From assembly GCF_027797465.1 (NCBI RefSeq), contig NZ_CP115608.1, forward strand, positions 124,001 through 188,000: DNA of 64,000 nt, written 5' to 3'. Under the pieces are notes generated by a model. It saw only the letters and a program-made list of their open reading frames with translations, searched no databases and was not told where the DNA came from. Made by a program: the position numbers and the translations under genes. Position 1 is the first letter of the stretch. Each line of letters starts with the position of its first letter. The stretch comes from Campylobacter sp. CN_NE2 (GTDB lineage Bacteria; Campylobacterota; Campylobacteria; Campylobacterales; Campylobacteraceae). Below are positions 16,335 through 26,562 of the stretch, piece after piece.

Positions 16335-17490
16335 CACTAGCCCAGATACTGCGAGTGTAAATGCGAATTTACCACAAGTAACAAATGTAAAAACCATAAG
16401 CGGAACGACTGAAATCGGACTTGAATGGCCAAGCTATGCCGAATACAGCGATGTTCAAGGATTTCAAATTTTTAGAGCCGAGATGAACGGTGGCGAGATG
16501 AAACGCGTAGCAGTCGTCAAAGATAAATACTCAACTCACTTTGTCGATACAAAATTAGCCCCTGAAACGACTTATAAATATGTGGTTAAAACCTACGGCG
16601 GCGGCGCAGTATCAGAGAGTGCGCCGGTAACGGTCGCAAGTACCACAAAACTAATGGATTCTGTTCCGTTTGCACAAGCGATTTATGGTTTGCCTGAACG
16701 CATAAAAATCATTTGGCGACCGCACCCTGATTTGCGTGTGAAATCTTATGTCATCGAACGCAGAAGCTTGGGTAGTCAAAGTTGGAGCAAAAGAGCCGAA
16801 GTAAATGGCAGATTAAGTGCCGAATATATTGATAAAGTCGGTAGCGGACAAAGCTATGAGTATAGAATTTTTGTAAAAACCGCTAGCGGCGAACTTTCAA
16901 AACCAAGCGAAATACTTCAAGCCACAACAAAAAATTTGCCAAACGGCGTTAGCCAAGTAACGGCAAGTTCAAATTTGCCAAAACGAATTAACATTTCTTG
17001 GGTCGGCACGACAGCAGAAGACTTTAAAACTTATAGAGTTTATAGCTCACGAAATGAGTATTTGCCTTTTACGATACTTGGCGAAACTACGGCAAATAGC
17101 TATGATGATTATATCGATGATAACGGCGGAGTAAGATTTTATAAGGTAACAGCAGTAGATAAAGACGGACTTGAAAGTCCAAAAGGCGAAGCCGTAAAAG
17201 GTCAAACGCTAGATGCGCCCAATGCACCATCGCTTCAAAGCGTAACGCAAGAAGGCAAGGCTGTCCGCATAGTCTGGGAAAATTCTGATACAAGGGTTGT
17301 AAAATATCACATTGAAAAAAGTCAAATTCTAGGCATGGTGCCTGATGAAAAATTCGAAGTCACGGGCGGAAATTCGTTTAGTGATACAAATATCGAAAAA
17401 GGCAAGACTTATTATTACAAAGTTTATGGCGTCGATGAATACGGCGTAACTTCGCCAGCTTCAAATTCATTAAGCGTTGAAGTTAATTAA
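16270..17490 (+). CDS. Fibronectin type III repeat lipoprotein
   Basis: A 406-residue secreted lipoprotein. The signal peptide ends in a lipobox (LFVAGC, Cys at residue 20). The mature part is built of four tandem FN3-like domains of ~90 residues; each has a TYKYVVKT-like or TYYYKVYGVDEYG-like strand. AAGGACG precedes the ATG. It probably sits on the outer membrane or periplasmic face and mediates protein contacts. It corresponds by position to the FN3 lipoprotein upstream of trmB in C. jejuni. Stop and trmB start overlap as TAATG. Confidence 0.8.
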   Translation: MRKFYRLTLSAALSLFVAGCANTSPDTASVNANLPQVTNVKTISGTTEIGLEWPSYAEYSDVQGFQIFRAEMNGGEMKRVAVVKDKYSTHFVDTKLAPETTYKYVVKTYGGGAVSESAPVTVASTTKLMDSVPFAQAIYGLPERIKIIWRPHPDLRVKSYVIERRSLGSQSWSKRAEVNGRLSAEYIDKVGSGQSYEYRIFVKTASGELSKPSEILQATTKNLPNGVSQVTASSNLPKRINISWVGTTAEDFKTYRVYSSRNEYLPFTILGETTANSYDDYIDDNGGVRFYKVTAVDKDGLESPKGEAVKGQTLDAPNAPSLQSVTQEGKAVRIVWENSDTRVVKYHIEKSQILGMVPDEKFEVTGGNSFSDTNIEKGKTYYYKVYGVDEYGVTSPASNSLSVEVN

Positions 17491-18671
17491 TGCCAAATTT
17501 CATAGCAAAAAAAATCAAAGAGCTAAATTTTCCGTTTCGCTTGGGCGAGACGGAATTTTTATCTTTGATAAACGGTAGAAAGCTAGATCTAATCCACACA
17601 AAAAGCTTTGATAGCGAGTTTTTTATCACTCTTAAACCAAGCGGGGATAAATTTATCATAAAAGGCGAAAAGGTTAGCAAACCAGCTAAAATAGGGCATT
17701 TACAAAAAGCTTTGCAAATTTTTAAAGATGAATTTTGTGATGAAATCGTAAGCGAATCTTTTGCTTTTAAAAATAAATCTTTGATAGAAAAAACTACAAA
17801 AATTTTAGATGAAAACGAAGTTTTAAATTTGATAAAAGCATACAAATTTAGCAAAATTTTTATCGAAATTGGCTTTGGTTCTGGCAGACATTTGCTTTTT
17901 CAAGCTAGGCAAAATAGCGATACATTGGTAATCGGCATCGAAATTTACAAACCTGCAATCGAGCAGGTCGCAAAACTAGCAATCAAAGAAAATTTACAAA
18001 ATGTCGCTTTGATAAATACCGATGCGCGAATTTTGCTAAGTATGATTGATTCGAATTTAATTGATAAAATTTTTCTTCATTTTCCCGTCCCTTGGGACGA
18101 TGCGCCGCACCGAAGAGTGATTTCGCACGAATTTGCAAAAGAGTGTGTTAGAACGCTCAAAATTGGCGGTAAATTCGAGCTTAGAACCGATAGCAAGCTA
18201 TATTTTGAATTTGCAAAAGAGATTTTTGGCGAATTTAGCAAATTTGGCAAAAGCGAGTTTTTTAAAAATCAAAATTTGCAAATTTCAAGCAAATATGAAG
18301 ATCGCTGGAAAAAAATGGATAAAGATATTTTTGATTTTATCTTTGAAAATTCGCAAATTTCGGACGATTTAAAAGAGAATTTTGTTTTGGAATTTCCAAA
18401 ATTTGACAAAGATAAAATTTATAAAAATTTCACAAATGAAGCCTTTAAAGGCGATGATTTTTTTGTGCATTTTGAAGAAATTTACAAAAACGATGAGAAA
18501 ATTTTTATAAGAGTTTCGCTTGGTGCTTTTGATTTGCCACAACAATGCTATTTGGTTATCGGCGAAGATTTTTCGTCATATTTTATCAAATTTCCTTTGG
18601 TCATCAGGCAAACTTTTAAGGCACACAAAAAAGTTACGGAGATACTAGAAAAATGGCAATGCAGTATTTAA
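17490..18671 (+). CDS. trmB: tRNA (guanine-N7-)-methyltransferase, long epsilonproteobacterial form
   Basis: A 393-residue SAM-dependent methyltransferase that makes m7G46 in tRNA. The SAM motif is IEIGFGSGRHLLFQ (~126-140); HFPVPWDDAPHRR (~191-203) corresponds to the family signature FPDPW. It is much longer than the ~240-residue E. coli enzyme, with ~110 extra residues in front and ~100 behind the core, as in Campylobacter homologues. It is coupled to the lipoprotein gene by TAATG and overlaps ftsE by 19 bases. Confidence 0.88.
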   Translation: MPNFIAKKIKELNFPFRLGETEFLSLINGRKLDLIHTKSFDSEFFITLKPSGDKFIIKGEKVSKPAKIGHLQKALQIFKDEFCDEIVSESFAFKNKSLIEKTTKILDENEVLNLIKAYKFSKIFIEIGFGSGRHLLFQARQNSDTLVIGIEIYKPAIEQVAKLAIKENLQNVALINTDARILLSMIDSNLIDKIFLHFPVPWDDAPHRRVISHEFAKECVRTLKIGGKFELRTDSKLYFEFAKEIFGEFSKFGKSEFFKNQNLQISSKYEDRWKKMDKDIFDFIFENSQISDDLKENFVLEFPKFDKDKIYKNFTNEAFKGDDFFVHFEEIYKNDEKIFIRVSLGAFDLPQQCYLVIGEDFSSYFIKFPLVIRQTFKAHKKVTEILEKWQCSI

Positions 18672-19351
18672 ACGACGAAAAACCCGATATAATCACGGCT
18701 AGAAAGCTCACACTTGGTTATGAACGCGACATTGATATTATTAGCGAAGCTGATTTTAGCATAAAAGTAAATGATTTTGTCATTATAACAGGACTTAGCG
18801 GAAGCGGTAAATCTACGCTTTTAAAGTCATTTTACGGCGGAATTGGCATAAAAAGCGGCTATTTAAATGTTTGTTTGTGTGATTTAAAAGATATTAGTGC
18901 AAGTGGGCTACGAATTTTACGCAAACGAATCGGCATTATTTTTCAAGATTATCGTTTGATAAATGAGTGGACTATCGAAAAAAACATAATGCTTCCGTTG
19001 ATGATAATGGGGCAATCACCGCAAGTTTGCAAAAGTCAAGCAGAAAAGCTTTTAAAGCATATCGAGCTTTTGCATAAAGCCGATAAATTTCCTATGGAGC
19101 TTTCTGGTGGCGAACAGCAACGAGTGGCGATGGCAAGAGCCTTAGCACACAATCCGCAACTTTTAATCTGCGACGAACCAACAGGAAACCTTGATGATAG
19201 ATCAAGCGAAATCATCTGGCGTTTGCTTCGCTCGGCAAGAGAAGCTTGGGGTGCGTGTGTGGTTGTAGTTACGCACAAAAGACCGGCTACGCTTCGTTTT
19301 GCGTATAGACATTTTGAGATAAAGGACGCAAAAGTTTATGAAATCAATTAA
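18653..19351 (+). CDS. ftsE: Cell-division ABC transporter ATPase FtsE
   Basis: A 232-residue ABC ATPase. Walker A GLSGSGKST is at 47-55, the Q-loop is in IIFQDYRL, the signature is LSGGEQQRVAMARAL, and Walker B with D-loop is LLICDEPTGNLDD. With FtsX it forms a complex that does not transport but transmits ATP hydrolysis to a periplasmic amidase activator. The next gene is an ftsX-like permease (14-base overlap) and the third a LytM activator, which supports FtsE over other LolD/MacB-type ATPases. Confidence 0.85.
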   Translation: MAMQYLNDEKPDIITARKLTLGYERDIDIISEADFSIKVNDFVIITGLSGSGKSTLLKSFYGGIGIKSGYLNVCLCDLKDISASGLRILRKRIGIIFQDYRLINEWTIEKNIMLPLMIMGQSPQVCKSQAEKLLKHIELLHKADKFPMELSGGEQQRVAMARALAHNPQLLICDEPTGNLDDRSSEIIWRLLRSAREAWGACVVVVTHKRPATLRFAYRHFEIKDAKVYEIN

Positions 19352-20153
19352 AACACATTTTGGCGTGATTATTTCGCTTGTTGCGCTTTTGTTTTCGGTT
19401 CAGTTTGGCGTTTTTATAAATAATTTGATAAAAAGCTACGAAATTTCTATTCAAAACGAATACAACATAGTTTTGGTAGCAAAAAACGAGCTTAGTTTGG
19501 AAGCTATAAAAGAAGTAGCGCCCGAAGTCGCAAGTATCTCTCAAATCGGCACAAAAACTATAACAGATAGATTAAAAGGGCGAATTTCAAATGAAAATTT
19601 GGTAAATTTAAATAAAAATTTGCCTAAATTTTATAGCGTAAAACTCTCGTCGTTTCCGAATTCAAGGGAACTTGAAATCATCGAAGAAAAACTTAAAAAT
19701 ATAGGCGATTTAAATAGGGTTGAAATTTTCAAAAAAACCCATGATGATATTTTTAAAATTTTACTTTTGTTAAAAAGTTTGGTTTATGGATTTGCCCTTT
19801 TAATCGTGCTTTTGGGGTTAATGTTGATTTATAAACAAATGCGAATTTGGGTTTATGAGCATAAATCTCGCATTGAGATTATGGATTTATTTGGCGCAAG
19901 TTTTATCATCAAAAGTGGAAAACTTTATCGCATGGCGGTCGTAGATAGCGTGATAGCGACTTTGATTGTAATTGCGTTTTATCTATTTTTGCCAAGTTGG
20001 GAGCTTTTTACAAACACCATGCAAAGCATAGCCGATCTAAATGTGGCGATAAATTTACCTTATGACGGGCTTGTGCTTTTTGGCATTGCGATTGTTTTAT
20101 CGCTGATTGCGGTTAGTTTGGTTATGATCGAAAGCGGAAGTAAAAAACAATGA
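19338..20153 (+). CDS. ftsX: Cell-division membrane protein FtsX
   Basis: A 271-residue protein with an N-terminal membrane segment, a ~110-residue periplasmic domain (EYNIVLVAKNELSLEAI onward) and three C-terminal membrane segments. This is the FtsX topology. Sequence similarity to E. coli FtsX is weak by eye; the assignment rests on topology plus its position between ftsE and the LytM coiled-coil gene. Overlaps both neighbours by a few bases. Confidence 0.78.
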   Translation: MKSIKTHFGVIISLVALLFSVQFGVFINNLIKSYEISIQNEYNIVLVAKNELSLEAIKEVAPEVASISQIGTKTITDRLKGRISNENLVNLNKNLPKFYSVKLSSFPNSRELEIIEEKLKNIGDLNRVEIFKKTHDDIFKILLLLKSLVYGFALLIVLLGLMLIYKQMRIWVYEHKSRIEIMDLFGASFIIKSGKLYRMAVVDSVIATLIVIAFYLFLPSWELFTNTMQSIADLNVAINLPYDGLVLFGIAIVLSLIAVSLVMIESGSKKQ

Positions 20154-21466
20154 AAAAGATTTTATTTTTAGCACTTGCCCTGAATTTGGTATTTTCAGCA
20201 CCAAATACAAAAGATAAAATCGAGCAAACCACGCAAAATTTGGCAAAATCACAAAAGGAAGAGAAAAAACTTAGCCAAAAAATAGATGAAATCGCAGATG
20301 AAATTTTAAAAGAACAAAATGACGCCAAAAAGCAAGACGGCGAGTTAAAAGAGCTTTCAAAGATAGTTTTAGAGCTTCAAGAAAAACACGCAAGTGAAGA
20401 AAAAGAGGTAGAAAAGTTAAATTCGCAAAATGCTTTTTTGCTAAATACTCAAAGCGATTTGGAAAACAAGATCATCGATGCGATTTCAAAAGAGCTTTCT
20501 TTTGATTTGGTTAGTGATATAAATTTAACCAAAAGTAGCGATAGTATCATCGCCGATGAGGTGCTAAATTTGCTAGGCGATATAATGTCTAATGAGCTTA
20601 GTGCACTTATGAAAGATTATGAAAATAATAAAAATTTAATCGACGAACAAGATAAAAAGATACAAACTATAAAAGCCAGCATGCAAGATTACAACAAGAA
20701 AAAAGATGATTTGAGCCAAAAACGCAAACTCCAAGAGCAAAAACTAGCAAATTTGAAAAAAAACAAAGACGAATACGCTAAAAAGCTTGAAAAACTTAGC
20801 AACGAACAAGACGAAATTCGCAAAGCGTTAGAAGAGCTTAAAATCATAAATGATAAAGAAGAGCGAGAAAAAGCTGAAAAAGCAGAAAAAGAACGCCTAG
20901 CAAAACTAGAAAAAGAGCGAAAAAAAGCCGAAGAAAAGGCTAAAAAAGAGGGCAAAAAGGTAGAAGAAATTTTTTCTAGCGAACCTGAGCCTGTTATCGA
21001 AGATGAACGGGTGGCTAAAATCGATAAAAAGGTGAAGCAATATGGTTCTAGCTATCAAGCAAGTAGAGTGAAAAAATATACAGGTGCGAAAACTATATCA
21101 CCGATAAGCGGGGCTTATGTCAAGCGAAATTTTGGAAATTATAAAGACCCTGTTTATAATATTAAAATTTTTAACGAAAATATCGTGCTTGGTTCAAAAA
21201 GCTCTGATACGCAGGTAAAAAGCGTTTTGGCTGGAAAGGTTGTTTTCGCCAAAGATACCGCCGTGCTTGATAAGGTTGTGATTTTGGAGCATTCAGGCGG
21301 AATTCATACGATTTATGCGCATTTAAGCCAAATCGCACCGACCATAAAAGTAGGAAGTAGTATAAAAAAGGGCTATGTTTTAGGACGGATAAATTCGGAA
21401 CTGACTTTTGAAGTTACGCAGCAGAATTATCATATAAATCCGCTTGATTTGATAAGTTTGAAATAG
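20150..21466 (+). CDS. EnvC-like murein hydrolase activator with degenerate LytM domain
   Basis: A 438-residue periplasmic protein: a signal peptide (1-16, cleavage near VFSA), a long Lys/Glu-rich coiled coil (~20-285) and a C-terminal M23/LytM domain (~315-438). Normal zinc ligands are missing. The HxxxD region reads YKDPVYNIKIFN, and the usual HLHFE reads SELTFEV; only the non-ligand YAHLS is kept. This matches EnvC-type activators, which bind FtsX and switch on amidases rather than cut peptidoglycan. The candidate amidase AmiA is encoded at 27638. Its start overlaps ftsX by four bases (ATGA). Confidence 0.82.
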   Translation: MKKILFLALALNLVFSAPNTKDKIEQTTQNLAKSQKEEKKLSQKIDEIADEILKEQNDAKKQDGELKELSKIVLELQEKHASEEKEVEKLNSQNAFLLNTQSDLENKIIDAISKELSFDLVSDINLTKSSDSIIADEVLNLLGDIMSNELSALMKDYENNKNLIDEQDKKIQTIKASMQDYNKKKDDLSQKRKLQEQKLANLKKNKDEYAKKLEKLSNEQDEIRKALEELKIINDKEEREKAEKAEKERLAKLEKERKKAEEKAKKEGKKVEEIFSSEPEPVIEDERVAKIDKKVKQYGSSYQASRVKKYTGAKTISPISGAYVKRNFGNYKDPVYNIKIFNENIVLGSKSSDTQVKSVLAGKVVFAKDTAVLDKVVILEHSGGIHTIYAHLSQIAPTIKVGSSIKKGYVLGRINSELTFEVTQQNYHINPLDLISLK

Positions 21467-21487
21467 CTAATTTCTATATTTAATGGA

Positions 21488-22135
21488 TTAATAAATAGCT
21501 TTTGTATCTGTTTTGCAAGATTTATTTATTCCGTTTTGACAAGCTAAATCAAAATATTTTTTTGCTATTTCGTTATAATTTTGCGTGTAGTGTCTTCCGC
21601 AATCTCTATATAATAATCCTAGATCTTTACAAGCACCGTAGTCGGAATTTTCACAAGCAAATTTAAGATATTTTTCTGATTTGTCATATAATTTTTTTGC
21701 CCAACAGTTAGCCAATCGCCCCTGTTTGCCAGGATAGTTTGGGCTATAACTATATAGCTTTCCGACACTTGTGCAAGATGCTATAAAACCGCCTAAACAA
21801 GCTTTTTCATAATTTTCTAATGCTTCTTGATAATATTTATCGCCGTAATCATAAGTGTTGTGTAAATACGCTATTTTTTCAAATTCATAGGCTAAATTAT
21901 TACAAGCAAAATAATCGTTTTTATCGCATTGCTTTTGTAAATTTATAAATTCATCACTTTTTAAAATAAGTTCTATTTTTGGTTGTAAATTTTTGTCATG
22001 ACTTATGATATTTTTTTCGTAAATATAGTCATTGCCAATTACAAATAACAAAAAAAATATATACGGAATTGCAATAATCACAATGGGAAATATGCAGATA
22101 AGTATAAATTTAAAAAATATTTTAAAATTTTTCAT
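21488..22135 (-). CDS. Membrane-anchored Sel1/TPR-like repeat protein
   Basis: A 215-residue protein with an N-terminal membrane anchor (~8-34, very hydrophobic). A Cys-rich region follows with Sel1-like repeats; the typical pattern is A-x-x-YEKAC-x-x-G, seen as NYEKACLGGFIASC, and later KYFDLACQNGINKSC. Paired cysteines are spaced as in Hcp-type proteins of Helicobacter and Campylobacter, where they form disulfides. This points to a periplasmic domain. It is the only minus-strand gene in an otherwise collinear plus-strand block and probably a lineage-specific insertion. Function unknown. Confidence 0.7.
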   Translation of the reverse strand: MKNFKIFFKFILICIFPIVIIAIPYIFFLLFVIGNDYIYEKNIISHDKNLQPKIELILKSDEFINLQKQCDKNDYFACNNLAYEFEKIAYLHNTYDYGDKYYQEALENYEKACLGGFIASCTSVGKLYSYSPNYPGKQGRLANCWAKKLYDKSEKYLKFACENSDYGACKDLGLLYRDCGRHYTQNYNEIAKKYFDLACQNGINKSCKTDTKAIY

Positions 22136-22177
22136 TTTTTGATTATATCTAAATTTTACAAAATTATCTAAATTTAA

Positions 22178-22936
<759 letters not shown>

Positions 22937-22946
22937 GGAGAAAAAT

Positions 22947-23168
22947 TTGAGAACAGAACAAATAGTAGCAAAAGCTTTGCAAGTAACAGGCGGAGATAGA
23001 TATAAACTTTCTTTGATGATTACAAAACGAGTTGAACAACTAAGCGCAGGCGAACCGACACTTTTAAAAGATGTTGATACAAGAAAAATGAAATTCGCAG
23101 ACATTGCTATAATGGAACTTGCAGAAGGTAAAATAAGCTTAGATGGAATTACTGAATCAGATAAATGA
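22947..23168 (+). CDS. rpoZ: RNA polymerase omega subunit
   Basis: A 73-residue protein with a TTG start seven bases after AAGGAG. It matches the omega fold (RTEQIVAKALQVTGGDRYKLSLMITKRVEQLSAG; then [17 protein letters not shown]). It helps assemble RNA polymerase and contributes to a ppGpp site in many bacteria; spoT lies directly downstream and overlaps by 26 bases. Confidence 0.9.
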   Translation: MRTEQIVAKALQVTGGDRYKLSLMITKRVEQLSAGEPTLLKDVDTRKMKFADIAIMELAEGKISLDGITESDK

Positions 23169-25329
23169 GGGTTATTTAGATAGACTCATTGAAGAGATTA
23201 TCGGTATTAAAGATATAAATTCTGCAAAGGAACTTTTATATCATCTAAAAGAGCCGACGCCGATTTTGGTCGATGCGATAAATTTGTGTATCACTCAGCA
23301 CGAAGGTCAGTTTAGAAAAAGCGGTGAGCCTTATGCGATTCACCCGATTTTGGTCGCTTGTATAGTTTCGTTTATGGGCGGGGACGATGATATGGTGATT
23401 TCTGCGCTTCTGCACGATGTTGTCGAAGATACAGACTTTACAGCCGATCAAGTCGGAGAGAGATTTGGCGAAGAAGTCGCTAAAATCGTGGAAGGGCTAA
23501 CAAAAATCGTAAATATCAGAGAAGATAAACTTGCCCCATCAAGCGATACAAATTCTAAACTTCGCACAACTGCGCTTACTTTTAGGCGAATGCTTTTAGT
23601 TTCGATTGAAGATGTGCGAGTTTTGGTTGTCAAGCTTTGTGATAGACTTCATAATATGCTGACTTTGGACGCTCTAAGACCTGATAAACAAAAACGCATA
23701 GGCGAAGAAACGCTTCTAGTTTATGCGCCTATCGCTCACAGGCTTGGAATTTCATCTGTAAAAAATATGCTCGAAGATTTAAGCTTTAAGTATGTTATGC
23801 CTGATGAATATAAAACGATTCATGATTATGTAAGCGAGCATAAACAACAACTTCAAATAAATTTAAACAAATTTAGCGAAAGAGTAAAAGAGCTTTTGCT
23901 TACAAATGGTTTTAGCGAAGATAGTTTTGAAATGCAAAAACGCTTGAAACATTACTATTCGATTTTTTTGAAAATGCAAAGAAAAGGCATTTCTATCGAA
24001 GAGGTCTTGGATTTATTGGCGATTCGAATTTTGGTTAAAAAACCTATGGATTGTTACCTTGTTTTGGGTATTTTGCATACTAAATTTAATCCACTTATCT
24101 CGCGTTTTAAGGATTATATCGCACTTCCTAAACATAACGGCTATCAAACCATACACACAACCGTTTTTAACGATAGTATGATAATTGAAGCGCAAATTCG
24201 CACTTTTGATATGCATAATACCGCCGAATTTGGCGTGGCGGCTCACTGGAAATATAAATATAGTGGATCGATGAATCCAAAGCTTGATTGGCTTAGCGAC
24301 ATTAGTATGCAAGAGGTCGATGAAACAAGCGCAGAAGATTTATATGAATATGCAAAAGATAGCCTATATGTCGAAGATATAGCAGTTTATTCGCCAAAAG
24401 GCGGAATTTTTACGCTTCCACGTGGTTCGACGGCGTTAGACTATGCTTACGAAATCCACTCGCAAGTTGGCCTAAAAGCGACAGAAGCCTTTGTAAATCG
24501 CATAAAAGTACCACTTTTAACCGAGCTTAAAAACGGAGATATTGTTCATATCATCACAGGAAATGAGCCGCATTATCGTTGTAGTTGGTTAAATTCGGTC
24601 AAAACAGGAAAAGCAAGGGCTACAATCAAAAGTTTTTGCAAACAAAAGATAAGAGATTTAAATCACGAAGTAGCAATCAATATATTATCTGCGATATTTA
24701 GCACAAAACAAGATAAAATCATAAGTTGGCTAGAAAGTGAAAATTTAATAAAAAAAATAGCAAAAGCAGCTTACGATAGCGTATATTTAAAAGATGTTGT
24801 CAATGCGCTAAAAAAATATCCGCTTAAAGAAAAGCTCTTTAAAATTCGTGATAAATATGTCGTGGAGAAGCAAAAATTCGATAATATTGTAGTTTATTCA
24901 AATTATAAAATAAATTCGGTAGAATTCGATTATTGTTGCAATCCAAAAAGGGGAGATGATATAATTGGTTTTAGAAGTCATCATAATGTAACCGTTCATC
25001 ACAAACTTTGTGAAAGAGCGGCAAATTTGATGAAAAATGATGAGATGATTTTTGTAAAATGGACGAGAAATGCGCCACATCGTTACAATGTCATCTTAAA
25101 ACTTGAAAACAAACGAGGTTCGTTGGCTGAGTTTTTGACATATTTGTCTAAGTTACAGGTGGATTTGGTCTCAATTAGACTTAGCGAAAATTCAGAAACT
25201 TCATCCGATTTCTTTGAAATTACGATAGAATTAAATGAAAGTTTAAATTCAAATTTCATAAGAGAAAAATTACGAAATCGCTATAAAATAGTTGATTTTG
25301 TTTCACAAAACGATGTTTATAATAACTAA
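23143..25329 (+). CDS. spoT: Bifunctional (p)ppGpp synthetase/hydrolase SpoT (Rsh)
   Basis: A 728-residue Rsh enzyme. The HD hydrolase domain is intact: H91-D92 and E95-D96 in [11 protein letters not shown]. The synthetase domain follows at ~230-350 ([48 protein letters not shown]). A TGS domain is at ~400-460 and an ACT domain at the C-terminus (~655-725). It makes and degrades the stringent alarmone. The start lies inside rpoZ, so translation is probably coupled; no clear ribosome-binding site is visible for this ATG. Confidence 0.93.
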   Translation: MELLNQINEGYLDRLIEEIIGIKDINSAKELLYHLKEPTPILVDAINLCITQHEGQFRKSGEPYAIHPILVACIVSFMGGDDDMVISALLHDVVEDTDFTADQVGERFGEEVAKIVEGLTKIVNIREDKLAPSSDTNSKLRTTALTFRRMLLVSIEDVRVLVVKLCDRLHNMLTLDALRPDKQKRIGEETLLVYAPIAHRLGISSVKNMLEDLSFKYVMPDEYKTIHDYVSEHKQQLQINLNKFSERVKELLLTNGFSEDSFEMQKRLKHYYSIFLKMQRKGISIEEVLDLLAIRILVKKPMDCYLVLGILHTKFNPLISRFKDYIALPKHNGYQTIHTTVFNDSMIIEAQIRTFDMHNTAEFGVAAHWKYKYSGSMNPKLDWLSDISMQEVDETSAEDLYEYAKDSLYVEDIAVYSPKGGIFTLPRGSTALDYAYEIHSQVGLKATEAFVNRIKVPLLTELKNGDIVHIITGNEPHYRCSWLNSVKTGKARATIKSFCKQKIRDLNHEVAINILSAIFSTKQDKIISWLESENLIKKIAKAAYDSVYLKDVVNALKKYPLKEKLFKIRDKYVVEKQKFDNIVVYSNYKINSVEFDYCCNPKRGDDIIGFRSHHNVTVHHKLCERAANLMKNDEMIFVKWTRNAPHRYNVILKLENKRGSLAEFLTYLSKLQVDLVSIRLSENSETSSDFFEITIELNESLNSNFIREKLRNRYKIVDFVSQNDVYNN

Positions 25330-25343
25330 TAAAGGAGCAAGAA

Positions 25344-26549
25344 ATGGCTGACATAAAAGAGATTATGGAGAATTTTAAAAGAGGTGTTGCCGAAATTATC
25401 GGCGAAGAGCAAATCGAAGCTCTTATAAAAAATTATTACGATAAAAAACAAAATTATCATATTAAAATTGGGCTTGATCCAACTGCGCCAGATTTGCATT
25501 TAGGGCATACTGTTGTTTTAAATAAACTTGCATTTTTGCAACAACACGGAGCGATAGTGCAATTTTTAATCGGCGATTTTACCGCTCAAATCGGAGATCC
25601 AAGCGGTAAGAGCGAAACTAGAAAAAAACTAGATCACGCAACTGTGCTAAAAAATGCTAAAACTTATCAAGAACAAGTTTTTAAAATTTTAGATAAAGAT
25701 AGAACCGTAGTTATGTTTAACTCAGAGTGGTCAAATCGCCTTGGAGCAGCTGGCATGATAGAGCTTGCTAGCACCTACAATGTCGCTAGAATGCTAGAAA
25801 GAGATGATTTTACAAAACGATTTAGAAATGAACAACCAATTAGTATTAGTGAATTTTTGTATCCTCTTTTGCAAGGTTATGACAGTGTTTGTATGAAATC
25901 TGACATCGAATTTGGCGGAACAGATCAAAAATTTAATCTTCTTATGGGTCGCCAACTTCAACGCACTTATGGTGTCGGAAAAGAACAAGCCGTCGTTATG
26001 ATGCCGCTTTTAGTGGGAACTGACGGCGTAAATAAAATGAGTAAAAGCCTAAATAACTATATCGGCGTAACCGACGAGCCAAATGATATGTATGGCAAGA
26101 TTATGAGTATTAGCGATGATTTGATGTGGGATTGGTATAATCTATTAAGCAATAATTCAAACGAAGAATTGGCTCTAATCAAAAATTTTGTCGAAGACGG
26201 TACAATTCACCCAAAAGCAGCAAAAGAAGCTTTGGCAATGGAGATTGTTACTAGATTTTATAGTGAAGAAATTTCACTAAAAGCAAAAGAAGAATTTGAT
26301 AAAGTTCATGGCAATAATGAGCTTCCTACCGAAATTCCTGAATTTAAAATCGGCTCTCCTGCTTGGATTGTAAAGGCGATTATGTCTTGCAAACTAGCGC
26401 CATCTAGCTCGGAAGCTAGACGCTTAATAAAATCAAATGCCGTTAGCCTAGATCAAAATAAAGTAACAGACGAGCAGCTTCAACTAAGTTCGGGCGAATA
26501 TGTTTTACAAGTCGGTAAGAAAAAATTTGCAAAACTTATTGTAGAGTAA
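25344..26549 (+). CDS. tyrS: Tyrosyl-tRNA synthetase
   Basis: A 401-residue class I synthetase charging tRNA-Tyr. The HIGH motif is HLGH at 52-55, the KMSKS motif is K231-MSKS (NKMSKSLNN), and an S4 RNA-binding domain is at the C-terminus ([16 protein letters not shown]). AAAGGAG is at proper spacing. It continues the spoT transcription unit. Confidence 0.95.
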   Translation: MADIKEIMENFKRGVAEIIGEEQIEALIKNYYDKKQNYHIKIGLDPTAPDLHLGHTVVLNKLAFLQQHGAIVQFLIGDFTAQIGDPSGKSETRKKLDHATVLKNAKTYQEQVFKILDKDRTVVMFNSEWSNRLGAAGMIELASTYNVARMLERDDFTKRFRNEQPISISEFLYPLLQGYDSVCMKSDIEFGGTDQKFNLLMGRQLQRTYGVGKEQAVVMMPLLVGTDGVNKMSKSLNNYIGVTDEPNDMYGKIMSISDDLMWDWYNLLSNNSNEELALIKNFVEDGTIHPKAAKEALAMEIVTRFYSEEISLKAKEEFDKVHGNNELPTEIPEFKIGSPAWIVKAIMSCKLAPSSSEARRLIKSNAVSLDQNKVTDEQLQLSSGEYVLQVGKKKFAKLIVE

Positions 26550-26562
26550 AAAAAGGAATAAA

